Below, in pieces: positions 24,989 to 34,583 of a stretch of DNA of 64,000 nt (position 1 is the stretch's first letter; every line of letters starts with the position of its first letter). The position numbers and the translations under genes are program-made. Origin of the DNA: Leisingera sp. NJS204. Its GTDB lineage: Bacteria > Pseudomonadota > Alphaproteobacteria > Rhodobacterales > Rhodobacteraceae. Under the pieces are notes generated by a model that worked only from the letters and a program-made list of their open reading frames with translations, ran no database searches and had not been told where the DNA came from. Where the stretch lies: positions 3,215,501 to 3,279,500 of the forward strand of contig NZ_CP035417.1 in assembly GCF_004123675.1 (NCBI RefSeq), given 5' to 3'.

Positions 24989-26230
24989 TCAGGCATAGGA
25001 CCGGTCTGCCGCAAAGGGCGCCAGATCCACATTGGGCTGCCGCCCCTCCGCCAGATCGGCAATCAGCCGCCCGGTGATACCGCCCAGGGTCAGGCCGATG
25101 TGCTGATGGCCAAAGGCATACAGCACCCGCTCCGACTGCGGGCTGCGGCCAATCACCGGCAGCGAGTCGGGCATCGTCGGGCGGTAGCCCAGCCACTCGC
25201 TGTCCGGTTCCGGCAATGCGCCCAGCATCTCTGCGCCCTTGCGGGCGATATAGGCCAGGCGGCGCTTGTTCGCAGGGGCGTCCAGCGCGGCGATCTCCAC
25301 CGTTCCTGTCAGCCGCAAACCGTTCGCGTGCGGCACCGCGTAAAACCCGGCCTCGTCCCAGCCGACGGGCCGGGTCACCCGGTGCGCCTCGTCCCTGAAC
25401 ATCACATGATAGCCGCGCTCGGTGCCAAGCGGCAGTTTCTGCGTGCCCGTGCCCTCGATCCGGCGGGAGAAGGCGCCGCAGGCAATCACCGCATGTCCAG
25501 CGGTGAGGCTCTGCCCCTCTGCCTGCAACTCCACCCCGCAGGCTGAGGGCCTCACGGCCTCAACCGCCGCCGTCAATGTTGAACCGCCCAGCTCAGTGAA
25601 GGCCCGGTGCATCCGGGTGATGAATTCCTGCGGATCACGCAAGTGCCGTGCGGCGTGAAAATGCACCGCGCGTTTGACTGGCAGATGCAGGCCCGGCTCC
25701 ATCTCAAGCGCTTCATCCGGTCCGACCTCGCGCCAGGGCACGCCCAGCGCCCGGCGGCGCTCCAGCCCTGCTGTGGCGGCCTTCCCGGCCTTCCCGGTGG
25801 ACCAGACCGACAGCTGGCCGCGCGCCACCACCAGATCGCCGGCGCCTGCGGCCTCGATCAGCGGGTTTATTCCGGCATCGGCATGAGACAGCAGATCCGC
25901 CAGATGGCCCGCTATCCGGTGCGAAGGTGCGGCGCGGCAATTGGCCAGAAACGACAGCATCCAGCGCGGATTGCGCAGCGCATGGGCATAAGACAGCGAC
26001 AGCGGGCTGTCCCTGGAGAACATCAGGCCGGGCAGCGAGGTCAGCACCGACGGGTCATTCACCGGCAGGCAGGCATAGGTCGCCAGGGTGCAGGCATTGC
26101 CGTAACTGGTGCCGGATCCGGGCGGCTCCGGGTCCATCAGCAGCACCCTGTGCCCGCGCATCTGCGCCCACAGCGCGCAGCTCATCCCCACCGCGCCTGC
26201 GCCCGCTATGGCAATGTCAAAATCCGCCAT
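24989..26230 (-). CDS. FAD-dependent D-amino-acid dehydrogenase (DadA-like)
   Basis: DAO-family flavoenzyme of 413 residues. The N-terminal Rossmann FAD motif is IAGAGAVGMSCALWAQMRGHRVLLMDPE. The substrate domain and C-terminal FAD motif (FGHQHIGLTLGGITGRLIADL) are intact. It probably oxidises a D-amino acid or related N-substituted amine at the membrane or quinone pool; the exact substrate is unknown. The start at 26230 is preferred over an upstream ATG at 26287 because a GGGAGGGACGGG ribosome-binding site precedes it and the FAD motif then begins at residue 6. Confidence 0.82.
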   Translation of the reverse strand: MADFDIAIAGAGAVGMSCALWAQMRGHRVLLMDPEPPGSGTSYGNACTLATYACLPVNDPSVLTSLPGLMFSRDSPLSLSYAHALRNPRWMLSFLANCRAAPSHRIAGHLADLLSHADAGINPLIEAAGAGDLVVARGQLSVWSTGKAGKAATAGLERRRALGVPWREVGPDEALEMEPGLHLPVKRAVHFHAARHLRDPQEFITRMHRAFTELGGSTLTAAVEAVRPSACGVELQAEGQSLTAGHAVIACGAFSRRIEGTGTQKLPLGTERGYHVMFRDEAHRVTRPVGWDEAGFYAVPHANGLRLTGTVEIAALDAPANKRRLAYIARKGAEMLGALPEPDSEWLGYRPTMPDSLPVIGRSPQSERVLYAFGHQHIGLTLGGITGRLIADLAEGRQPNVDLAPFAADRSYA

Positions 26231-26311
26231 GCCCGTCCCTCCCCTGTCCTCAGGCGGAAATGGGGCAGCGGCGCAGGGAAAAGTCAATCACTCGCCTGCA
26301 GGACCGGCAAA

Positions 26312-26340
26312 CAAAAACGGGCCCCCGCAAAGGGAGCCCG
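26312..26340 (-). terminator. rho-independent terminator of rplY
   Basis: On the minus strand a CGGGCTCCC / GGGGGCCCG stem with a TTTGC loop is followed by TTTTTG. It lies 28 bases after the rplY stop. Confidence 0.8.
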
Positions 26341-26367
26341 CCAACCTAACCCCAATGGGCGCGGATC

Positions 26368-27003
26368 TTATTCTTCGGCAGCCACTGCTTCGGCTTCGCC
26401 TTCTTCGCCTTCTTCGTCATCCGATGCGGTCAGGCCGCCCGGGGATGCGATGTTGGCGATCACGAAGTCGCGGTCGATGGTCGGCTTGGCGCCGGCCGGC
26501 AGTTCGATCGACGAGATGGTGACAACGTCGCCGATGTTCAGGCCTGCCAGATCGACAACCAGCTTCTCGGGGATGTCTCCGGCGGTCACGACCAGCTCAA
26601 CCTCGGGGCGGGTCACGTTCAGCATGCCGCCTTTTTTGACGCCGGGTGCTTCGTCCTCGTTGATGAACTCAACCGGGATGTACAGGTTGACTTTCGAGGT
26701 GCGGCGCAGACGCATCAGGTCGAGGTGGGTCGGCAGGTCCTTCACCACATCACGCTGAACGTCGCGGCAGATCACGCGCACGTCGTCCTGGCCTTCCACT
26801 TTCAGGTTCCACAGAGTGGACTTGAACTGGCCGGCTTTCAGCTTTTTCAGCAGAACGTTGAACGGGATCTGGATCGCAACGGGATCCACGTCACCACCGT
26901 AAACAACGCCCGGTACCATGCCTGCGCGGCGCGCAGCGCGAGCGGCGCCCTTGCCCGTCCCCGCACGTACTTCGGCGACGAGATCAGGAATCTCTTTTGC
27001 CAT
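26368..27003 (-). CDS. rplY: 50S ribosomal protein L25/general stress protein Ctc
   Basis: A 5S rRNA-binding ribosomal protein of the long CTC form, 211 residues. The L25 domain covers about 1-95 ([26 protein letters not shown]) and the TL5/Ctc C-terminal domain about 100-185. An acidic tail rich in Glu ([17 protein letters not shown]) ends the protein. It has its own terminator. Confidence 0.95.
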   Translation of the reverse strand: MAKEIPDLVAEVRAGTGKGAARAARRAGMVPGVVYGGDVDPVAIQIPFNVLLKKLKAGQFKSTLWNLKVEGQDDVRVICRDVQRDVVKDLPTHLDLMRLRRTSKVNLYIPVEFINEDEAPGVKKGGMLNVTRPEVELVVTAGDIPEKLVVDLAGLNIGDVVTISSIELPAGAKPTIDRDFVIANIASPGGLTASDDEEGEEGEAEAVAAEE

Positions 27004-27129
27004 GTCAATTCTCCAATGTATCTAGGGCGGAGTGCCTCCAAGGCTGTCACCCCGCGTGAAGCCGTGCCTATAGACCGCTTGCGGCAATTTGGGAAGGGGC
27101 AAAGCCCCCCGCCCGGTTCCGGGGCCGCG

Positions 27130-28296
27130 TTATTCCTGCCAGCGCCCGCCGAAATCCTGCGGCACCAGCAGATTATGGCGCCCCAAGCCGTCAACCGAAC
27201 GTTCGCCGCACAGTGCCATGGTGGTGTCCAGCTCCTTGCGAATCACCTCCAGCGCCTCGGCAACACCCTTTTGGCCCCTTGCCCCCAGGCCGTAAACAAA
27301 GGCGCGCCCGATCATGGTGCCGGTGGCGCCCAGCGCCAGTGCCTTCAGCACGTCCTGGCCAGAGCGGATGCCGCTGTCCAGATGCACCTCGACGTCACTG
27401 CCCACAGCATCCATGATTTCCGGCAGCATCCTGATCGAACTCAGCGCGCCGTCCAGCTGCCGCCCGCCGTGGTTCGAAACGACGATGGCATCGGCGCCCA
27501 GTTTGGCGGCCATCCTCGCGTCCTCAGCGTCAAGGACCCCCTTCAGGATCACCTTGCCGCCCCACATTTCCATCAGCAGTTCGACCTTGCCCCAGTCCAG
27601 CGCCGGGTCGAACTGCTCGGCCGTCCAGGCGCCCAGCTGCGAGGTGTCCGAAACGCTGTGCACATGGCCGACGATATTGCCGAAGTTGCGCCGCTTGGCA
27701 CCCAGCATCTGCAACCCCCAGGTCCATTTCGTCATCAGGTTGGCGATGGTCGCGGGGGTCAGCTTGGGCGGCGCCGACAGCCCGTTCTTCAGATCCTTAT
27801 GGCGCTGGCCCAGGATCTGCAGATCCAGCGTGATCACCAGCGCCGAGCATTTGGCATCCTTGGCCCGCTGGATCAGGCGGCGGATATAGTCCTCGTCCTT
27901 CATCGTGTAGAGCTGGAACCAGAATGGCTTGGAGGTCGCTTCCGCCACTTCCTCGATCGAATTGATCGACATGGTGGACAGGGTGAACGGCACCCCGAAC
28001 GCCTCGGCGGCCCGCGCCGCCTTGATCTCGCCATCGGCGTGCTGCATCCCCATCAGCCCCACCGGTGCCAGCGCCACCGGCATCGCCACATCCTGACCGA
28101 TCATTTGGGCCGCGGTTGTCCGCCCCGTCATATCCACCGCCACCCGCTGGCGCAGGCGGATCTGCTCGAAGTCCGTGGTATTCTCGCGGAAGGTCTGTTC
28201 GGTCCAGCTGCCGCTTTCGGCATAGTCGAAAAACATCCGCGGCACACGGCGTTCATAGATGCGCTTCAGGTCGTTGATATTTGTGATCACCGGCAC
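27130..28296 (-). CDS. lldD: FMN-dependent alpha-hydroxy-acid (L-lactate) dehydrogenase
   Basis: Membrane-associated flavoenzyme oxidising L-lactate, or a related 2-hydroxy acid, to the keto acid. The 388 residues form an FMN TIM barrel with VITNINDLKRIYERRVPRMFFDYAESGSWTEQT, the LAPVGLMGM strand, SNHGGRQLDG with catalytic His and the phosphate-binding RSGQDVLKALALGA. The GTG at 28296 is preferred because GGGAGAGAG precedes it and relatives begin MPVITNI; upstream ATGs at 28317 and 28374 lie on or beyond an operator-like palindrome. It stands alone between two terminators. Confidence 0.87.
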   Translation of the reverse strand: MPVITNINDLKRIYERRVPRMFFDYAESGSWTEQTFRENTTDFEQIRLRQRVAVDMTGRTTAAQMIGQDVAMPVALAPVGLMGMQHADGEIKAARAAEAFGVPFTLSTMSINSIEEVAEATSKPFWFQLYTMKDEDYIRRLIQRAKDAKCSALVITLDLQILGQRHKDLKNGLSAPPKLTPATIANLMTKWTWGLQMLGAKRRNFGNIVGHVHSVSDTSQLGAWTAEQFDPALDWGKVELLMEMWGGKVILKGVLDAEDARMAAKLGADAIVVSNHGGRQLDGALSSIRMLPEIMDAVGSDVEVHLDSGIRSGQDVLKALALGATGTMIGRAFVYGLGARGQKGVAEALEVIRKELDTTMALCGERSVDGLGRHNLLVPQDFGGRWQE

Positions 28297-28317
28297 CGGA
28301 CTCTCTCCCGCTTTCAT

Positions 28318-28338
28318 TTGGTAAGGTTTTCTTACCAA
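28318..28338. promoter_or_regulatory. GntR/FadR-type operator candidate before lldD
   Basis: TTGGTAAG-N5-CTTACCAA is a perfect 8-bp inverted repeat 22 bases upstream of the lldD GTG start. The TTGGT...ACCAA ends match the half-sites of the LldR/PdhR/FadR group of GntR regulators. No such regulator lies beside it, so control would be in trans. Confidence 0.55.
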
Positions 28339-28385
28339 TTCATCAAAGCAAAGGCAACGCCGCGATTGCCGCACCCCGGAAACGC

Positions 28386-28413
28386 AAAAACCGCACCCGA
28401 GGGTGCGGTTTTT
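28386..28413 (-). terminator. bidirectional terminator after trpA
   Basis: AAAAACCGCACCC and its complement around a GA loop give a strong GC stem with A-runs on the left and T-runs on the right. It ends trpA on the minus strand and could act in either direction. Confidence 0.85.
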
Positions 28414-28436
28414 ACAGTCAATTTGCGCTTTGAAAC

Positions 28437-29228
28437 TCAGCCCTTATGGGCGCCATCCGCCAGCGATTTCACAAATGCCAGCACCTCATCCGGCGACTTG
28501 CCTGCGCCGATCTGGCTGACAATGGCGCTGCCCACCACGGCGCCGTCCGAGATTGAGGCGATGTTCTGCGCCTTCAAGGGCGTGTTGATGCCAAAGCCCA
28601 CGATAATCGGCAGATCGGTGGCCGCCTTGATGCGGGCAACCTCGGGGCCGACGTCGGTGGCCTCGGCCTCTGCCGCGCCGGTGATGCCGGTGATCGAGAC
28701 GTAATAGACAAAGCCCGAAGTGTTCTGCAGCACCTTGGGCAGGCGCGCATCATCGGTGGTCGGGGTGGCCAGGCGGATAAAGTTCAGCCCCGCTTTTTGC
28801 GCCGGGATGCAAAGCTCGTCATCTTCTTCCGGCGGCAGGTCCACCACGATCAGACCGTCAATGCCGGCCGCCTTGGCGTCCTCCAGGAAGGTATCGACGC
28901 CACGGTTATAAATCGGGTTGTAATAGCCCATCAGCACGATCGGGGTGGTGTCGTCGGTTTTGCGGAAATCTGCCGCCAGCTGCAGCGTCTTCTCCAGCGT
29001 CATACCGCCGTCCAGCGCGCGTTGGCCTGCCAGCTGGATGGTCTGCCCGTCAGCCATCGGATCGGTGAACGGCAGGCCCAGCTCAATAATGTCCACACCG
29101 GCGCCCGGCAGCCCTTTGACCACTTCCAGCGAGGTGTCATAGTCGGGGTCGCCCGCCATCACATAGGTGACAAAGGCTTTCTTTCCGGCGGCTTTCAGGT
29201 CGGCGAATTTGGCATCAATGCGGGTCAT
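28437..29228 (-). CDS. trpA: tryptophan synthase alpha subunit
   Basis: TIM-barrel subunit that splits indole-3-glycerol phosphate into indole and glyceraldehyde 3-phosphate, passing indole to TrpB. The 263 residues carry the catalytic Glu in [14 protein letters not shown], the following Asp, and phosphate-binding VGFGINTP. It is monocistronic here, about 3 kb from trpB and trpF, a split common in the Rhodobacterales. Confidence 0.96.
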   Translation of the reverse strand: MTRIDAKFADLKAAGKKAFVTYVMAGDPDYDTSLEVVKGLPGAGVDIIELGLPFTDPMADGQTIQLAGQRALDGGMTLEKTLQLAADFRKTDDTTPIVLMGYYNPIYNRGVDTFLEDAKAAGIDGLIVVDLPPEEDDELCIPAQKAGLNFIRLATPTTDDARLPKVLQNTSGFVYYVSITGITGAAEAEATDVGPEVARIKAATDLPIIVGFGINTPLKAQNIASISDGAVVGSAIVSQIGAGKSPDEVLAFVKSLADGAHKG

Positions 29229-29321
29229 GGGCGGGCCTTTTATTCAGGTTTCCGCCATGGTGTGCCGAATGTTGCGCGGGAAATCAATCCCGGGCCGCGC
29301 GCAGGCCCGGGAATGCACTTG

Positions 29322-29819
29322 TTAGCGGTTCAGCGGAATATGCCAGCGCAGCGTCAGCGAATTCACGCCCGGGTTCTGATCCGCGGTCGAGGCGTTGGAT
29401 TTGTGGCTAAGCGCCAGCGACACCGCCTTGCCATTGTGAAACCGCTTGCCAACCGCCAGCAGGCTGCGGATTTCAAAGGTGGAGCCCAGATCATTGCCCA
29501 GTGAGCTTTCGTGATAAGCGCCCGGCATCACGCTGGTCTCAATGAACCAGTTGTTGTTCAGGTCAACCACGCCGCTGATGCCGACGCCGGCAAATACATC
29601 GCCGGTCTCCTGTACCTCCAGCGCGGCGCCGAACCGCGCCGACAGCAGCCGCCCCTCGTGGAACGGCGCGTGCAGATACTCCACCGCAAACAGCGCGCTG
29701 TCTTCGGAACCCGCACGGGAGTAATTGGAATAGCCCAGCCCCAGCGTCATTTCCTGGGCGGCAGCAGGCATGGCTGCAGCAGCACAAAACGCGGCCGCCA
29801 GCAAAGCTGTCTGTTTCAT
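29322..29819 (-). CDS. PagL-like lipid A 3-O-deacylase
   Basis: Outer-membrane beta-barrel hydrolase of 165 residues with a clear signal peptide (residues 1-21, ending AAAQ). The strongest sign is the C-terminal HKSNASTADQNPGVNSLTLRW, matching the PagL HxSN...NPG active-site pattern with catalytic His and Ser. Alternating polar and hydrophobic residues fit an 8-stranded barrel. It would remove the 3-linked acyl chain from lipid A and lower its endotoxicity. A GC-rich hairpin (29288-29311) lies just downstream. Confidence 0.78.
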   Translation of the reverse strand: MKQTALLAAAFCAAAAMPAAAQEMTLGLGYSNYSRAGSEDSALFAVEYLHAPFHEGRLLSARFGAALEVQETGDVFAGVGISGVVDLNNNWFIETSVMPGAYHESSLGNDLGSTFEIRSLLAVGKRFHNGKAVSLALSHKSNASTADQNPGVNSLTLRWHIPLNR

Positions 29820-30025
29820 TTCTAGCCCCTCGCAGAATTATTTTCTTTGCACCAAGATATTTTAATTTGCTGCTTTTCCTAGCCACCTCACGAAAAAGCA
29901 ATATGAGGGTTCACTGTGTGGCCCCGCACAGAGAGCGATTGTGGCACATATGCCAGCCATCCTTGCCTTGCGTGCAGGCCCAAAGCTACCTAGAAGCAGC
30001 TCCCAAGTGGTATCAGGAGGCCGGT

Positions 30026-31123
30026 ATGGGCTTTAAGATGGGAATCGTCGGCCTGCCCAACGTGGGTAAATCGACGCTGTTCAATGCGCTCACCAAAACC
30101 GCCTCGGCGCAGGCGGCCAATTTTCCGTTCTGCACGATTGAACCCAATGTGGGTGAGGTCGGCGTGCCGGACGCGCGTCTGGACAAGCTGGCGGCAATCG
30201 CCGGCTCCAAGCAGATCATCCCGACCCGGATGACATTTGTCGACATCGCCGGCCTGGTCAAAGGCGCGTCGCAGGGCGAAGGCCTGGGCAACCAGTTCCT
30301 GGCCAACATCCGTGAAACCGACGCAATTGCCCATGTGCTGCGCTGTTTTGAAGACGGCGACGTGACCCATGTGGAGGGCCGCGTCGACCCCGTCGCGGAC
30401 GCCGAGGTGATCGAGACAGAGCTGATGCTGTCGGACCTTGAAAGCATCGAAAAGCGCCGCGCCAATCTGGTTCGCAAGCTGAAGGGCAACGACAAGGAGG
30501 CTTTGCAGCAGGACCGGCTGCTGGCCGCCGCGCAAGCGATGCTGGAAGACGGCAAGCCCGCCCGCCTGGTCGAGGTTGACGCCGATGACGCCAAGGCCTG
30601 GAAGATGCTGCAGCTTTTGACCACCAAGCCGGTGCTCTATGTCTGCAACGTGGGCGAGTCGGAATCGGTCGAAGGCAACGCGCATTCCGCCAAAGTGGCC
30701 GAAATGGCCGCGGCGCAGGGCAATTCCCATGTGATCATCTCGGCCCAGATCGAGGAAGAAATCAGCCAGCTGGACGCCGACGAAGCCCAGATGTTCCTGG
30801 AGGAAATGGGCCTGGCCGAGGCCGGTCTCGACCGATTGATCCGCGCAGGTTATGAGCTGCTGCACCTGGAGACGTATTTCACTGTCGGCCCCAAGGAAGC
30901 CCGCGCCTGGACCATCCGCACCGGCACCGCAGCGCCGCAAGCGGCCGGCGTGATCCATGGCGATTTCGAGAAGGGTTTCATCCGCGCCGAGACCATCGCC
31001 TATGACGAATTCATCGCCTGCAATGGCGAGCAAGGCGCCAAGGAAGCCGGCAAGATGCGGGCGGAAGGCAAAAGCTATGTCGTCAAAGACGGCGATGTTC
31101 TGCACTTCCTGTTCAGTAAGTAA
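30026..31123 (+). CDS. ychF: redox-regulated ATPase/GTPase YchF (OLA1 family)
   Basis: Obg-family nucleotide-binding protein of 365 residues, ribosome-associated and preferring ATP. Walker A is GLPNVGKST (residues 9-17), then DIAGLVKGASQGEGLGNQFL, a coiled-coil segment, the atypical G4 motif NVGE that explains ATP preference, and a C-terminal TGS-like domain (FTVGPKEARAWTIRTG). An AGGAGG site at 30015-30020 fixes the start; an in-frame ATG at 29867 has no support. Confidence 0.94.
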   Translation: MGFKMGIVGLPNVGKSTLFNALTKTASAQAANFPFCTIEPNVGEVGVPDARLDKLAAIAGSKQIIPTRMTFVDIAGLVKGASQGEGLGNQFLANIRETDAIAHVLRCFEDGDVTHVEGRVDPVADAEVIETELMLSDLESIEKRRANLVRKLKGNDKEALQQDRLLAAAQAMLEDGKPARLVEVDADDAKAWKMLQLLTTKPVLYVCNVGESESVEGNAHSAKVAEMAAAQGNSHVIISAQIEEEISQLDADEAQMFLEEMGLAEAGLDRLIRAGYELLHLETYFTVGPKEARAWTIRTGTAAPQAAGVIHGDFEKGFIRAETIAYDEFIACNGEQGAKEAGKMRAEGKSYVVKDGDVLHFLFSK

Positions 31124-31149
31124 CCCGGGGATTGCAGCCTGATTTTCAA

Positions 31150-31188
31150 CCGCCCGCCAGGCAGCCCCTGGCGGGCGGTTTGCGTTTT
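31150..31188 (+). terminator. rho-independent terminator of ychF
   Basis: A 12-bp perfect stem (CCGCCCGCCAGG and complement) with a 5-base loop is followed by TTTGCGTTTT, 26 bases after the ychF stop. Confidence 0.88.
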
Positions 31189-31298
31189 GCAGCCAGTTGC
31201 GGCAATCCTGTGTAAACCTGGCATTTCAAGCCGGAACCTACGGGACCGGCGGCGCAAACGCGCTATCCTTAACCCTGAACGCGCCAAGGACGGGCCTC

Positions 31299-31676
31299 AT
31301 GAAAAAAGACGACAGCATCAATGTTCTGGGCGGCCCGCTGGCGCCTTGCTCCACTGCGCCGGTGACCGGATTTTTCCGCGATGGGCATTGCAACACCTGC
31401 GCCGAGGATCAGGGCAGCCATACAGTTTGCGTGGTGATGACCGCGGAATTCCTGGCGTTCAGCAAATACGTCGGCAATGACCTGTCGACCCCGCGGGCCG
31501 AGTTCGGCTTTGCCGGCCTGCAGCCCGGCGACCGCTGGTGCCTGTGCGCGGCCCGGTTCCTGCAGGCAGCGGATGAGGGCTGCGCCCCCAAGGTGCATCT
31601 TGAGGCCACCCATCAGCGAGCACTCGAGATTGTGCCGCTCAGCATTCTGCAAAGCTATGCCGCCGATCCGGCCTGA
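31299..31676 (+). CDS. DUF2237 family protein
   Basis: A 125-residue cytoplasmic protein with the family pattern NVLGGPLAPCSTAPVTGFFRDGHCNTC, HTVCVVMTAEFLAFSKYVGNDLSTP, GLQPGDRWCLCAARF and VHLEATHQRALEIV. Function is unknown. Its several conserved Cys and His suggest metal or redox chemistry. AAGGA 8 bases upstream supports the start at 31299; a longer frame to 31197 overlaps the terminator region and lacks a ribosome-binding site. Confidence 0.85.
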   Translation: MKKDDSINVLGGPLAPCSTAPVTGFFRDGHCNTCAEDQGSHTVCVVMTAEFLAFSKYVGNDLSTPRAEFGFAGLQPGDRWCLCAARFLQAADEGCAPKVHLEATHQRALEIVPLSILQSYAADPA

Positions 31677-31828
31677 ACCGGCCCGGCTTGCTGGATTGAC
31701 CTGCCCGATTGCCCTCCCGGATTGACCGGCAGCGGGAAATACCGTTATTGCATCGTCAAGCCAGCCCGCCGGACCCTCGCCTGCGCCAGCCTCCCTGCAT
31801 TTCACCACACCGACAAGGAGGCTCCTGC

Positions 31829-32149
31829 ATGAGCTACATCGCCATGAACCGCTTCAAGATCCGCCCGGGCCGCGAAGCCGATTTTGAGACCATCTGGAAA
31901 CAGCGGGAAAGCCGCTTGAAAGAGCTGAAGGGGTTCCGCGAATTCCGTCTGCTGAAAGGCCCGGAAGGCAAGGATCACCTTCTCTATTCCAGCCATGTGA
32001 TCTGGGACAGCCGCGAAGATTTTGAGGCCTGGACCAAATCCGAACAGTTCCGCGCTGCGCACCGCGATGCAGGCAAGCGCGAAGGCGAAAGCCCGATCCT
32101 GGGGCATCCGCAGTTCGAAGGCTTCGAAACCGTCCTGCATGAGGCCTGA
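31829..32149 (+). CDS. antibiotic-biosynthesis-monooxygenase-domain protein (IsdG/HmoA-like)
   Basis: Small ABM ferredoxin-like protein of 106 residues: MSYIAMNRFKIRPGREADFETIWKQRESRLKELKGFREFRLLKG, then SSHVIWDSREDFEAWTKSEQFRAAH. Proteins of this shape include heme-degrading monooxygenases; the candidate heme ligand would be a C-terminal His such as in FRAAHRD. Substrate is not proven. AAGGAGG precedes the start at 31829. It is followed by a bidirectional terminator shared with trpB. Confidence 0.8.
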   Translation: MSYIAMNRFKIRPGREADFETIWKQRESRLKELKGFREFRLLKGPEGKDHLLYSSHVIWDSREDFEAWTKSEQFRAAHRDAGKREGESPILGHPQFEGFETVLHEA

Positions 32150-32158
32150 GCTAAACTG

Positions 32159-32183
32159 AAAAAGGCGCCCTGCGGGGCGCCTT
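32159..32183. terminator. bidirectional terminator between the ABM gene and trpB
   Basis: A GGCGCCC stem with a short loop has an A-run on the left and TTCTGTGTT on the right. It serves trpB best, whose minus-strand transcript ends in a U-run here. Confidence 0.8.
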
Positions 32184-32205
32184 CTGTGTTACCGGGATGT
32201 TGCCG

Positions 32206-33465
32206 TTACTCCTCGAAGCTGCGGCCTTCTTCGGTGTCGGACATATCGAAGCCCAGATGCTTGGCAACGGTGAACACGTCCTTGTCGCCGCGGCCGCACA
32301 TGTTCATCACAATGATGTGGTCCGACGGCAGCTTGGGCGCGATCTTCATCACATGGGCCAGCGCGTGGCTGGGCTCCAGCGCCGGTATGATGCCTTCGGT
32401 GCGGCAGCTGACCAGGAAGGCTTCCAGCGCTTCCTTGTCGGTGATCGAGACATATTCAGCGCGCCCCGATTCATGCAGCCAGGAATGTTCGGGGCCGATG
32501 CCCGGATAATCCAGACCGGCGGAAATCGAATAACCTTCCTGAATTTGCCCGTCTTCATCCTGCAGCAGATAGGTGCGGTTGCCATGCAGCACGCCGGGGC
32601 GTCCGCCAGTCAGCGATGCGCAATGCTGGATCCGGTCATCCACACCTTTGCCGCCGGCCTCAACCCCGATGATTTTCACCGAGGGGTCATCAAGGAACGG
32701 GTGGAACAGGCCGATGGCGTTAGAGCCGCCGCCGATCGCGGCGATCACAGTGTCCGGCAGGCGGCCTTCGCCTTCCTGCTCGGCCAGCTGCCAGCGGACC
32801 TCTTTGCCGATGATCGACTGGAAATCGCGCACCATCGCCGGATACGGGTGCGGACCTGCGGCGGTGCCGATGCAATAGAAGGTATCGCGCACATTGGTCA
32901 CCCAGTCGCGCAGCGCGTCATTCATCGCGTCCTTCAGGGTGCCGCGGCCCGAGGTGACCGGGATCACTTCAGCACCCAAAAGGCGCATGCGGAACACGTT
33001 CGGTGCCTGGCGCTTCACATCATGGGCGCCCATGTAGACGATGCACTTAAGGCCGAACTTGGCGCAGACAGTGGCGGTGGCCACCCCGTGCTGGCCTGCA
33101 CCTGTCTCGGCGATGATCCGGGTCTTGCCCATACGGCGTGCCAGCAGGATCTGGCCCAGCACGTTGTTCACCTTATGCGCACCGGTGTGGTTCAGCTCGT
33201 CACGCTTCATATAGATCTTGGCGCCGCCCAATTCGGCGCTCAGACGCTCGGCGTGGTAGAGCGGGCTGGGACGGCCGACGTAATGCGTCCACAGATCCCT
33301 CATCTCCGCCCAAAAGGCAGGGTCGTCCTTGGCCCGGTTGTATTCTGCCTCAAGGCTCAGGATCAGCGGCATCAGGGTTTCCGAGACAAACCGCCCGCCA
33401 AAGATGCCAAAACGCCCCTGTTCATCCGGACCGTTCATGAAGCTGTTGAAAAGATCGTCGGCCAT
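32206..33465 (-). CDS. trpB: tryptophan synthase beta subunit
   Basis: PLP enzyme joining indole and serine to tryptophan, 419 residues. The Schiff-base lysine lies in [11 protein letters not shown], the phosphate-binding loop is AAIGGGSNA, and [13 protein letters not shown] and [13 protein letters not shown] are intact. The start MADDLFNSF at 33465 has a GAGGGAAGAA site; the frame open to 33546 adds unrelated residues. It lies 457 bases downstream of trpF on the same strand. Confidence 0.96.
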   Translation of the reverse strand: MADDLFNSFMNGPDEQGRFGIFGGRFVSETLMPLILSLEAEYNRAKDDPAFWAEMRDLWTHYVGRPSPLYHAERLSAELGGAKIYMKRDELNHTGAHKVNNVLGQILLARRMGKTRIIAETGAGQHGVATATVCAKFGLKCIVYMGAHDVKRQAPNVFRMRLLGAEVIPVTSGRGTLKDAMNDALRDWVTNVRDTFYCIGTAAGPHPYPAMVRDFQSIIGKEVRWQLAEQEGEGRLPDTVIAAIGGGSNAIGLFHPFLDDPSVKIIGVEAGGKGVDDRIQHCASLTGGRPGVLHGNRTYLLQDEDGQIQEGYSISAGLDYPGIGPEHSWLHESGRAEYVSITDKEALEAFLVSCRTEGIIPALEPSHALAHVMKIAPKLPSDHIIVMNMCGRGDKDVFTVAKHLGFDMSDTEEGRSFEE

Positions 33466-33922
33466 GGTTCTTCCCTCTCTCGCAGCGCCCGCAATGACTA
33501 TAGCGCGCCGCTGCCATGGTAAAGAGGGGTTGAAGCAAGCAGGCACATCCGGCGAAGGCCGATGCCCTGCCGGAATGGCTGTCTGCTGCTGCTAGCTGCC
33601 GGCCCTGAAAATCCAGAGGATACGCCCGCGTTCTAAACGCTGTCTCGCACGACCCAAATGAATGAGGCCCTGTTCCTAGGTGCCGGAAGTGTCAGGACCA
33701 GCGTGACCGCAATCAGGGGAGAGCATGGCAGAACGGGTTTAAGTCGGCGTGAGGGCCGCGTACGCCGGCTGCGCAACACCTGGATGGCATACCAGGCAGG
33801 CACGGTCGCGAAGTGAGTATTTTTGGAAAGATGAAGACATGGGACGATGCAGCTTCATCTTTCTCCAAATACTCAAATCCCGCGGGCTGCCGCATTTGCA
33901 TAGGCTGCTGCTGTGCGGGGCT
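33466..33922. other. 457-bp trpF-trpB intergenic region with an inverted repeat
   Basis: No coding sequence is recognisable. Its notable content is a long imperfect palindrome at 33815-33874. The rest probably carries the trpB promoter near 33480-33530. Confidence 0.6.
33815..33874. repeat. long imperfect extragenic palindrome
   Basis: A 22-base left arm (33815-33836, beginning GAGTATTT and ending GATGAAG) is answered by a near-complementary right arm at 33853-33874 (CTTCATC to ATACTC) across a 16-base spacer. From memory, this GAGTATTTTTGG-type motif recurs between genes in Roseobacter-group genomes, so it is likely a REP-like repeat rather than a gene-specific signal. Confidence 0.7.
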
Positions 33923-34576
33923 TCAGCCGCGGGCAGCGTGCGCCGCCCGGGTGAAAACTTCGATTAGCGCGGCGTCTTTCTGTCCCGGCGCGTTTTCAAC
34001 ACCGGAGGAGACATCGACCTGACGCGCACCGGTCATACGGATCGCCTCGGCGACGTTGTCCGGGGTCAGGCCGCCGGCCAGCATCCAGGGTTTCTGCCAG
34101 TACTTGCGGCCCGCCAGCAGCCGCCAGTCAAAGGCCAGACCATTGCCACCGGGCAGCGTGGCTTCCTTGGGTGGTTTGGCGTCGATCAAGAGCTGATCGG
34201 CCACCTGTTCATAAAGCGCAATCTGCGGCAGGTCGGCGGCATCGGCGATGCCCACTGCCTTCATCACCGGCAGGCCGTAGCGGGCGCGCACCTCGGCCAC
34301 CCTCTGCGGGCTTTCTTTGCCATGGAGCTGCAACATATCCAGCGGCACCGCGGCTGTGATCGCATCAAGCTCTGCATCTGCGGCGTTAACTGTCAGCGCC
34401 ACCTTGCACAGACCGGCGGGGGCCTCGACAGCCAAAGCTGCGGCCTGTTCGATGCTGACGTGGCGCGGGGATTTGGGAAAAAACACAAAACCGGCATAAG
34501 CCGCCCCTGCCCCGGCAACGGCCGCAACATCCTGCAGCGCGCTGAGGCCGCAGATCTTGACCCGGATCTCTGTCAT
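33923..34576 (-). CDS. trpF: phosphoribosylanthranilate isomerase
   Basis: TIM-barrel isomerase of 217 residues, third step of tryptophan synthesis from chorismate. The general base Cys is in KICGL (residue 9) and the general acid Asp in LLIDAK. The substrate loop GGNGLAFDW and phosphate-binding [10 protein letters not shown] and [11 protein letters not shown] are complete. It starts 7 bases after the lapA stop, continuing the ihfB-lapA transcript. Confidence 0.95.
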   Translation of the reverse strand: MTEIRVKICGLSALQDVAAVAGAGAAYAGFVFFPKSPRHVSIEQAAALAVEAPAGLCKVALTVNAADAELDAITAAVPLDMLQLHGKESPQRVAEVRARYGLPVMKAVGIADAADLPQIALYEQVADQLLIDAKPPKEATLPGGNGLAFDWRLLAGRKYWQKPWMLAGGLTPDNVAEAIRMTGARQVDVSSGVENAPGQKDAALIEVFTRAAHAARG

Positions 34577-34583
34577 GGCGGTG

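Noticed and set aside
24503-25546. Long plus-strand open frames opposite pth and the amino-acid oxidase
   Set aside because: Typical shadow frames of GC-rich genes; the minus-strand products match known families along their whole length.
29288-29311. GC-rich hairpin after pagL as a strong terminator
   Set aside because: The stem is good but only a poor U-tract follows, so it was left as a remark rather than called a terminator.
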